Origin: Allobosea sp039673065 | GTDB taxonomy: Bacteria > Pseudomonadota > Alphaproteobacteria > Rhizobiales > Beijerinckiaceae | DNA: 64,000 nt | Assembly: GCF_039673065.1 (NCBI RefSeq) | Contig: NZ_JBDJKW010000010.1 | Location: forward strand, 77,510-141,509 | Reading direction: 5' to 3' | In this document: positions 58,835-64,000 of the stretch, in pieces | Position numbering within the stretch: the first letter of the stretch is position 1 | Layout: every line of letters starts with the position of its first letter | The notes under the pieces: model-generated | Told to the model about the DNA's origin: nothing | The model's database searches: none | What the model saw: the letters and a program-made list of their open reading frames with translations, nothing else | Translations under genes and position numbers: made by a program

Positions 58835-59746
58835 ATGACCAATCTCGACACGCTGTTTCCCGGCTTCGAGGCGCGCTGGATCGACGGGCCGGCGGGGCGC
58901 ATCTTCGCGCGCGTCGGCGGCGAGGGCCCGCCTGTGGTGCTGATCCACGGCTTCCCGCAGACCCATGCCGAATGGCACGTCATGGCGGTAGCGCTGGCCA
59001 GGACCCATACCGTCGTCTGCCCGGACCTGCGCGGCTATGGCTGGTCGTCGGCGCCGCATGGCGACGGCGGCCGCGAGACCTACACCAAGCGCGCCATGGG
59101 CCAGGACATCATCGCGCTGATGCGGGCGCTCGGCCATGTCCGCTTCGCCGTGGTCGGGCACGATCGCGGGGCGCGCGTCGGCTACCGGCTGGCGCTCGAC
59201 GAGCCGGGCAGCGTCGCGCGGCTGGTGCTGCTCGACATCATCCCCACCATCGCGATGTGGGAGGGCATGAACGCGGCGCGCGCCATGCAGGTCTATCACT
59301 GGACCTTCCTGGCCCAGCCCGAGCCCATCCCCGAGAAGCTGATCCAGGCAGATCCGGCCGGCTGGCTCGACCACACCATCGCAAGCTGGACGCGCGCCAA
59401 GGAGCTGAAGGCGTTCCACCCGCTGGCGCTACGCTCCTATATCGACTCGTTCAACGATCCCTCGCGCATCCATGCCGCCTGCGAGGATTATCGCGCCGGC
59501 GCCACCACCGATGTCGAGCATGACCGGGCCGACCTCGACGCCGGGCGCAAGATCGCCTGCCCGGTGCTGGTGCTCTGGGGCGAGGCCGGCATTCCGGCCA
59601 AGGGCGAGAGCCCGCTCGCGATCTGGCGCGGCAGCTTCGCGCCGCAGGCCCAGGGGCAGGCGATCGCCAGCGGCCATTTCCTCCCCGAGGAGAACCCGGC
59701 CGACACGCTGGCCGCCGTCGAGCCCTTCCTCGCCGCCGCGGACTGA
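58835..59746 (+). CDS. Probable fluoroacetate/haloacetate dehalogenase
   Basis: This is a 303-residue alpha/beta hydrolase. The nucleophile is Asp110 in VVGHDRGARVGY, with Arg111 and Arg114 for the carboxylate; Asp134 (LLDIIPT) and His281 (SGHFLPEENP) complete the triad. The pocket residues His155-Trp156 (YHWTF), Trp185 (ASWTRAK) and Tyr219 (CEDYRAG) sit at almost the same numbers that I recall for the fluoroacetate dehalogenase RPA1163 of Rhodopseudomonas. This supports C-F or C-Cl bond hydrolysis of haloacetates, not epoxide hydrolysis. ATG 58835 after AGGGAGCG. Not obviously in an operon, though a patatin gene follows. Confidence 0.85.
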   Translation: MTNLDTLFPGFEARWIDGPAGRIFARVGGEGPPVVLIHGFPQTHAEWHVMAVALARTHTVVCPDLRGYGWSSAPHGDGGRETYTKRAMGQDIIALMRALGHVRFAVVGHDRGARVGYRLALDEPGSVARLVLLDIIPTIAMWEGMNAARAMQVYHWTFLAQPEPIPEKLIQADPAGWLDHTIASWTRAKELKAFHPLALRSYIDSFNDPSRIHAACEDYRAGATTDVEHDRADLDAGRKIACPVLVLWGEAGIPAKGESPLAIWRGSFAPQAQGQAIASGHFLPEENPADTLAAVEPFLAAAD

Positions 59747-59801
59747 CGGCCGCCGCCGGCGCTGTCATCCTGCAGCCATCGCCGCGCGCCAGAAGCGAGC
59801 C

Positions 59802-60668
59802 ATGCCGAGCCTACCCGACACGCCCTCCCCCGCTCGTCAGACGCCCGAGATCGTGCTGGTGCTCGGCTCCGGCGGCGCGCGCGGCCTGAGCCATATCCCC
59901 GTCCTCGAGGCGCTCGACGATCTCGGCGTCAGGCCGGCGCTGATCGCCGGCTCCTCCATGGGCGCGATCATCGGCGCCGCCTATGCGGCCGGCCTCTCGG
60001 GCGCCGAGCTGCGCGCCCATGTCGAGGCGACCTTCCGCGACCGCGCCCGGGTGATCGCGCGGCTCCTGGAGGCGCGCGTCGGCAAGTTCGCCGATCTCTG
60101 GCGCGGTTTCGGCAATCCGGTGCTGCTCGACGGCGAGCGCCTGCTCGACCTGTTCTGGCCGAGCGCAGTGCCGGACCGGTTCGAGGACCTCGCCATCCCC
60201 TTCCTCGCCGTGGCGACCGATTATCACCTGCACGAGGAGGTGGTGCTCGGCACCGGCCCGCTGACACCTGCCGTCGCCGCCTCGCTGGCCATTCCCGGCC
60301 TGGTCCGGCCGGTGACGATCGGCGGGCGCGTGCTGATCGACGGCGGCGCGGTCAATCCCCTGCCCTATGACCGGCTGCTCGGGCCCGGCCGGCTGGTGCT
60401 GGCGGTCGATACCAGTGCGCCCGCCACGATCAGCGACAGCCGCGTGCCGGAACCGCTCGAGGCGATCGCCGGCGTCTCGCAGATCCTGACGCGCGCGCTG
60501 GTGCAGCGCATGGTCGAGCGCCGCCCGCCCGACCTGCTGATCCGGGCCGGCGGCGACGGCTTCGGCGGGCTCGACTTCTTCCGCGCCAGGGCGATCCTCG
60601 ACGCGGCGGCACCCGTCCGCGAGGAGGTCAGGCGTAAGCTCGGCGAGGCTCTGGAACGGGCTGGCTGA
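59802..60668 (+). CDS. Patatin-like phospholipase (RssA-like)
   Basis: This is a 288-residue hydrolase with a Ser-Asp dyad. The oxyanion Gly-rich motif is LVLGSGGARGLSH, the nucleophile is in LIAGSSMGAIIGAAYAAG and the Asp is in VLIDGGAVNPLPYD. The length and lack of extra domains match the bacterial RssA/YlbK group. No signal peptide. Its last 41 bp overlap the 3' end of the convergent ArsR gene. Start ATG 59802. Confidence 0.9.
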   Translation: MPSLPDTPSPARQTPEIVLVLGSGGARGLSHIPVLEALDDLGVRPALIAGSSMGAIIGAAYAAGLSGAELRAHVEATFRDRARVIARLLEARVGKFADLWRGFGNPVLLDGERLLDLFWPSAVPDRFEDLAIPFLAVATDYHLHEEVVLGTGPLTPAVAASLAIPGLVRPVTIGGRVLIDGGAVNPLPYDRLLGPGRLVLAVDTSAPATISDSRVPEPLEAIAGVSQILTRALVQRMVERRPPDLLIRAGGDGFGGLDFFRARAILDAAAPVREEVRRKLGEALERAG

Positions 60669-61416
60669 CCGCGTCGGCATCCTCGCAGCGGAAGCCCGGC
60701 AGCGCGGCCGAGAGCGCGGCGCGCCCGGCCGGCGTCAGCGTCACGGCCCGGCCCTCGCGCGGCCGCACCACCCAGCCGGCCTCGAAGCAGCGGCAGGCCA
60801 GCGCGGCGGCAAGCGAGCCCGCCAGATGCGGGCGGCGTTCGCTCCAGTCGAGGCAGGGGCGCAGCGGCGCGCGCCGCCCGCGCGCCACATCCGGATCGAT
60901 GCCGAGCGCCGCGAAGGCCTCGCGCCCGCCTGCCGACAAGCCGTAGCCATCGCCGGCGGCGACGAGATGGCCCTGCGCCATCAACGCGTCGTGGATCGCG
61001 ACGCCGAGGCGGCCGGCGAAATGGTCGTAGCAGGTGCGGGCGCGGGCGAGATCGGCCTCGACGCGCACCGTCAGGCGGCGGCGCCCCGCCTGCCCGGCCG
61101 CCAGCACCATCATGCCTTCGAGCGCGGCCGCGACCTCGGGTCCGGCGAGGCGGAAATAGCGATGGCGCCCCTGCGCCGCGACGGCGAGCAGGCCGCCCTC
61201 CAGCAGGCGCGCGAGATGGCCGCTCGCGGTCTGCGGCGCGACGCCGGCGAGAAAGGAGAGCTCCTTCGCGGTGAGCGCCCGCCCGTCCATCAGCGCCTGC
61301 AGCATGTTGGCGCGGGCCGGATCGCCGACCAGATGCGCGATCTGCGCGAGATAGGGGCCGTCGGCCGCCATGGCCTGATCCTCCGATGAGAGCGCCATCA
61401 TGGCGCGATCGCTCAT
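60628..61416 (-). CDS. ArsR-family transcriptional regulator with long C-terminal domain
   Basis: This is a regulator of about 262 residues from ATG 61416. The winged helix is at about 15-85: HLVGDPARANMLQALMDGRALTAKELS, GVAPQTASGHLARLLEGGLLAV, GRHRYFRL. ArsR proteins are usually about 110 residues; here the extra 170 residues (DHFAGRLGVAIHDALMAQG ... PCLDWSERRPHLAGSLAAAL ... GWVVRPREGRAVTLTPAGRAAL) form a second domain. The frame also opens from a GTG at 61434, but that codon is inside the palindrome at 61429-61456, which looks like the operator; ATG 61416 or 61371 are more likely. It is divergent from the TauE-type gene. Confidence 0.85.
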   Translation of the reverse strand: MSDRAMMALSSEDQAMAADGPYLAQIAHLVGDPARANMLQALMDGRALTAKELSFLAGVAPQTASGHLARLLEGGLLAVAAQGRHRYFRLAGPEVAAALEGMMVLAAGQAGRRRLTVRVEADLARARTCYDHFAGRLGVAIHDALMAQGHLVAAGDGYGLSAGGREAFAALGIDPDVARGRRAPLRPCLDWSERRPHLAGSLAAALACRCFEAGWVVRPREGRAVTLTPAGRAALSAALPGFRCEDADAVSQPVPEPRRAYA

Positions 61417-61428
61417 GCGGGCAAGCAG

Positions 61429-61456
61429 GGACACTACGGCGCCGGCCGTAGTGTCC
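61429..61456. promoter_or_regulatory. Perfect 11-bp inverted repeat, putative ArsR operator
   Basis: GGACACTACGG (61429-61439) and CCGTAGTGTCC (61446-61456) are exact inverted repeats with a 6-bp spacer. The site lies just upstream of the ArsR coding sequence and 81 bp before the divergent TauE-type gene. Its length and symmetry fit a dimeric winged-helix repressor that controls itself and the exporter. Confidence 0.75.
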
Positions 61457-61536
61457 GCGGCAGACAGGGCGCGCTGCGGCTGGCAAGAGAGGGATCGCGA
61501 GACGAAGAGCGGCCGGACGGCGAGGCGGGACGCGAC

Positions 61537-62286
61537 ATGGACCAGAGCACGCAGTTCCTCGTCATCGGCGCGATCTTCGTGCTGGCCGGCTTCGTCAAGG
61601 GCGTGATCGGGCTCGGCCTGCCGACCATCGCGGTCGGCCTGCTCGGCGTGCTGATGTCGCCGGCCCAGGCCGCGGCCCTGCTCGTGATCCCGAACCTGGT
61701 GACGAATAGCTGGCAGCTGCTCGGGCCCAAGCTGCCCGCGATCGCCCGGCGACTCTGGCCGATGCTGGCCGGAACCTGCGTCGGCACCTGGGCCGGGGCC
61801 GGCCTGCTGGAGAAGGCCAGGGACGGCTCGGCGACGCTCTGGCTCGGCCTGGCGCTTATCCTCTACGCGCTGGTCGGCCTCAAGGCGGCGAAGCTGCGCG
61901 TGCCGGCCGGCTGGGAGGCCTGGCTCGGCCCGCTGGTCGGGGTGCTGACGGGCGTCGCCACCGCCGCGACCGGCGTCTTCGTGCTGCCGGCCGTGCCCTA
62001 TCTGCAGGCGCTGGGCTTCGACAAGGACGAGATGGTGCAGGCGCTCGGCCTGTCATTCCTCGTCTCGACGCTGGCGCTCTCGCTCGGCCTGATCGGCGCC
62101 GGTGCGCTGGACTGGCACGTCGCCGGCGCCTCGGGGCTGGCCCTGCTGCCGGCGCTGGCCGGACTCTGGGCCGGCCAGATGCTGCGGGCGCGCATCTCGC
62201 CCGCGACCTTCCGGCTCTGCTTCTTCGCGGCCCTGCTGGCGCTCGGCGTCTATCTGGTGACGCGGGCGACGCTTCAGGCCGCCTGA
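61537..62286 (+). CDS. TauE/SafE family sulfite/organosulfur exporter
   Basis: This is a 249-residue membrane protein with eight or so helices. Family marks are FVLAGFVKGVIGLGLPTIAVGLLG (first repeat with the Gly-rich turn) and VGVLTGVATAATGVFVLPAVPYLQ (second repeat). TauE/SafE proteins export sulfite, sulfoacetate or related anions; the substrate is not given by the sequence. The divergent ArsR-type gene and shared palindrome suggest inducible expression. Start ATG 61537. Confidence 0.9.
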   Translation: MDQSTQFLVIGAIFVLAGFVKGVIGLGLPTIAVGLLGVLMSPAQAAALLVIPNLVTNSWQLLGPKLPAIARRLWPMLAGTCVGTWAGAGLLEKARDGSATLWLGLALILYALVGLKAAKLRVPAGWEAWLGPLVGVLTGVATAATGVFVLPAVPYLQALGFDKDEMVQALGLSFLVSTLALSLGLIGAGALDWHVAGASGLALLPALAGLWAGQMLRARISPATFRLCFFAALLALGVYLVTRATLQAA

Positions 62287-62307
62287 GCGCCCGCCTGAGC
62301 GCCCGCC

Positions 62308-62721
62308 TCAGCGGCGGGCATAGGCGACGCGGCGGCTGCGCTTGTGGCCGTACCAGTTGGCCTGGCGCTCGCCGACGTCGACATGGACGAGCCCGTTCGA
62401 ATAGGCGCCGACGCCGCCGATGCTGGCCATGGAGCGCGCCACGGCGGCCGCCTTGCGCGGCGAGGTGCCGAGCGGCCGGAAATCCACGGCCTTGCCGCTG
62501 TAGTGCAGGGAGTTGCGGGCATGGCGCCCGCCGCAGGTCGAGGTGATCTGGATCGGGCCGATCCGCTCGATCAGTTCCTTCAGCATCGCCAGCGTCTCGG
62601 GCTTGAGGCAGGCGAGCCCCTTCACCTGGGGCTGGAACGCGATCTTCTCGAGCGGGAGGTTGGCAAGGGACGCAGTGGACCAGAAGGCCGCGATGACCGC
62701 GACCGACGCAACATGACGCAT
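62308..62721 (-). CDS. M15-like (YcbK/DUF882-type) exported peptidase
   Basis: This is a 137-residue protein with a signal peptide (RHVASVAVIAAFWSTASLA). The catalytic core has CGGRHARNSLHYSGKAVDFRP, providing the His and Asp zinc ligands, and GLVHVDVG with the final His, as in the M15A D-Ala-D-Ala carboxypeptidase fold. Two Cys (LACLKPE and STCGGR) may form a disulfide. It probably trims peptidoglycan peptides in the periplasm. ATG 62721 is chosen for the signal; the frame opens further upstream. Convergent with the TauE gene. Confidence 0.85.
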   Translation of the reverse strand: MRHVASVAVIAAFWSTASLANLPLEKIAFQPQVKGLACLKPETLAMLKELIERIGPIQITSTCGGRHARNSLHYSGKAVDFRPLGTSPRKAAAVARSMASIGGVGAYSNGLVHVDVGERQANWYGHKRSRRVAYARR

Positions 62722-62991
62722 GACTGTACTGAACCGATGACCAGAGATGGGAGGGGATACCGGAACCACCAATCCTTGGTCTGGCCCAGCAACGCGCCGA
62801 GGCATCTACGCATCGCAAAAGGCGAAAACATGGCACGCCGCCAGCATAGAAACCGGACTTTCCGATTACATCTTACGAACGCGCCAATTCACCGAAATCA
62901 ACTAAAAAATAGAACGATCGTCTTCCACGCGGAAGCGTCAAACGCGCCGAATACATCGAATCGATGAACATCCGGCCGCGCGCCGTAAGGG
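62722..62991. other. 270-bp intergenic region with AT-rich stretch
   Basis: Between the divergent M15-like gene and the end of tadA there is no recognised gene. Bases from about 62860 to 62970 are much AT-richer than the rest of the window (AACTAAAAAATAG, GAATACATCGAATCG). A small hairpin CTTCC-ACGC-GGAAG lies near 62923-62936. It probably holds the promoter of the M15-like gene and the 3' end of tadA. No small RNA family was recognised. Confidence 0.45.
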
Positions 62992-63474
62992 TCACCGGCG
63001 TTCGCGGAAGAACTCGCGCAGCAGATCGGCCGCCTCGCGCTCGCTCAGCCCGCCATAGACCTCGGGCGCGTGATGGCAGCTCGGGCTGGCATAGAGGCGC
63101 ACGCCGTTCTCGACCGCACCGCCCTTCGGGTCGGAGGCGGCGAAATAGAGCCGGCGGATGCGGGCGAAGGAGATGGCGCCCGCGCACATCGGGCACGGCT
63201 CGAGGGTGACATAGAGATCGCAGCCGATCAGCCGCTCGGAGCCGATCGCCTCGCAGGCCATGCGGATGGCCAGCGTCTCGGCATGGGCGGTGGGGTCCTT
63301 CAGTTCGAGCGTGCGGTTGCCGGCGCGCGCCAGCACGCGCCCCTCGCGCATCACCACCGCGCCGACCGGCACCTCGCCGCGCCCCGCCGCCGCCCGCGCC
63401 TCCGCCATGGCGAGTGCCATCGGCGCAGGCGCTGCGGACATGGGATCGATGCGCTCTGCGTCGACGGATACCAT
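62992..63474 (-). CDS. tadA: tRNA-specific adenosine deaminase TadA
   Basis: This is a 160-residue enzyme that converts A34 to inosine in tRNA-Arg(ACG). The zinc and catalytic motif is TAHAETLAIRMA and TLEPCPMCAGAISFARI, with VPVGAVVMREGRVLA, SDPKGGAVENGVRLY and the C-terminal AADLLREFFRERR. Start ATG 63474 (MVSVDAERIDP) has a modest SD; ATG 63441 is an alternative that gives a more usual length. It is divergent from the RluB-type gene, an arrangement usual for this order. Confidence 0.95.
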   Translation of the reverse strand: MVSVDAERIDPMSAAPAPMALAMAEARAAAGRGEVPVGAVVMREGRVLARAGNRTLELKDPTAHAETLAIRMACEAIGSERLIGCDLYVTLEPCPMCAGAISFARIRRLYFAASDPKGGAVENGVRLYASPSCHHAPEVYGGLSEREAADLLREFFRERR

Positions 63475-63611
63475 CGCAGCCTCGTCTTTTGCCGCTCGCG
63501 GCGCGGCGCCGGCCCTGCTACAAGCGCCGGCTACGACCTGATTTCGAGACGACGAGCGTCCCGGCCCGCGCAAGCGGCGCCTCTGGCGACGCGCCCGCTC
63601 GCTGGAGCCAT

Positions 63612-64000
63612 CATGAGCGACGACAACAACCAGAAGAACCGGGGACCGCGCAAGGGCGGCGGTGGCGGCAAGGGCGGCGGCGGGCGCGACGGAGGCCCGC
63701 GCGACGGTCGCCCCGGCGCACGCGGCCCCGGCCGTCCTCCGATGCGCGGCCGCGACGGCGACGAGCGGCCCCGCCGCGACGGCCCACCGCGCTTCCGCCC
63801 CGATGGCGAGCGTGGTCCCGCGCGCGAGCGCTTCGGCGAGCGCCCGGCCGGCCCCGGCCGCTTCCCGCGCAAGGATGGCGACAGGCCGCGGCAGGACCGC
63901 GACGAGGGCGCGCGCCCGGCGCGTACCGGACGCTCCGAGGGCGGCTATGGCGGCGGCGAGCGCCCGGCCCGGCCGCCGCGCAGCGGCGGTGAGCGCGGCC
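63612..64000 (+). CDS. N-terminal disordered region of an RluB-type pseudouridine synthase (partial)
   Basis: The visible 129 residues are strongly basic and low-complexity, rich in Gly, Arg, Asp and Pro (GPRKGGGGGKGGGGRDGGPR and similar RDGxPRF repeats), with no folded domain yet. The identification rests on position: in Hyphomicrobiales the gene divergent from tadA is a pseudouridine synthase (RluB/RsuA type) with just such an Arg/Gly-rich leader. The catalytic domain would lie beyond the right edge of the window. The leader may bind RNA. GGAGCC precedes ATG 63612. Confidence 0.65.

Noticed and set aside
57191..59419. A 742-residue minus-strand frame spanning purD and the dehalogenase gene
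   Set aside because: It runs opposite two clearly real genes and shows no family pattern.
58835..59746. Epoxide hydrolase for the alpha/beta hydrolase gene
   Set aside because: The His155-Trp156 pair, Tyr219 and the two arginines after the nucleophile fit haloacetate dehalogenases better.
1..64000. CRISPR arrays, tRNA or rRNA genes, integrases and insertion sequences
   Set aside because: I looked for regular spaced repeats, tRNA T-loop patterns and transposase motifs and saw none; the region reads as stable core chromosome.

Overview
The window is about 64 kb of high-GC, densely coded bacterial chromosome. Gene content and order point to an alphaproteobacterium of the order Hyphomicrobiales (Rhizobiales). 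The evidence is the mutY-dciA-dsbA-smc block, an F0-only ATP synthase operon with paired b/b' subunits, a ctaC-D-B-F-G-E oxidase operon, the ispH-thrB-rnhA and ubiA/rsmE/gshA blocks, tadA beside an RluB-type gene, and the families DUF1127, DUF2093, DUF4170 and DUF6101. A relative of Bosea or the Methylobacteriaceae is my best guess, but this is inference. I see no rRNA, tRNA, CRISPR array, transposase or prophage gene.

Layout. 1-6.2 kb: mutY fragment coupled to a PAS-GGDEF cyclase, then dciA, a DsbA thioredoxin and smc. 6.3-9.1 kb: atpI-B-E-F'-F with a promoter, an internal hairpin after atpE and a strong terminator. 9.1-10.4 kb: L,D-transpeptidase. 10.5-15.5 kb: glycine cleavage operon gcvT-gcvH-gcvPA-gcvPB under a tandem glycine riboswitch, with a palindromic repeat inside the operon. 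15.5-16.7 kb: lipoprotein and IalB-like gene. 17-23.6 kb: aa3 cytochrome c oxidase structural and assembly genes. 23.7-30.1 kb: thrC, M16 protease, acetyltransferase and a large GGDEF-EAL membrane protein.

30.2-36.5 kb: AlgH, a DsbD-alpha-like protein, a 1-Cys peroxiredoxin, and the rnhA-thrB-ispH cluster. 36.6-43 kb: MATE exporter, DUF937 protein, a divergent LysR/DUF1127 pair, and an orphan Flp/TadG/TadE/TadE set. 43-48.4 kb: plant-type gshA, a second (YbdK-type) carboxylate-amine ligase, rsmE and ubiA. 49.2-53.8 kb: a lipid A/Kdo block (CysQ-like phosphatase, DUF4170, DUF374 acyltransferase, waaA, lpxK, DUF2093). 54-58.7 kb: two hydrolases, xseA and purD. 58.8-62.7 kb: a probable fluoroacetate dehalogenase, patatin, an ArsR regulator divergent from a TauE exporter across a perfect palindrome, and an M15-like peptidase. 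63-64 kb: tadA and the start of an RluB-type pseudouridine synthase.

Most genes are housekeeping and many run in translationally coupled pairs with 4-nt overlaps. I found no clearly unprecedented multi-gene system. The least explained items are the orphan Tad-type cluster whose TadG-like protein ends in a jelly-roll-like domain, the two unrelated glutamate-cysteine-ligase-type enzymes placed together with a possible small ORF between them, the ArsR/TauE operator, and the recent in-frame 36-bp tandem duplication in a lipoprotein gene.
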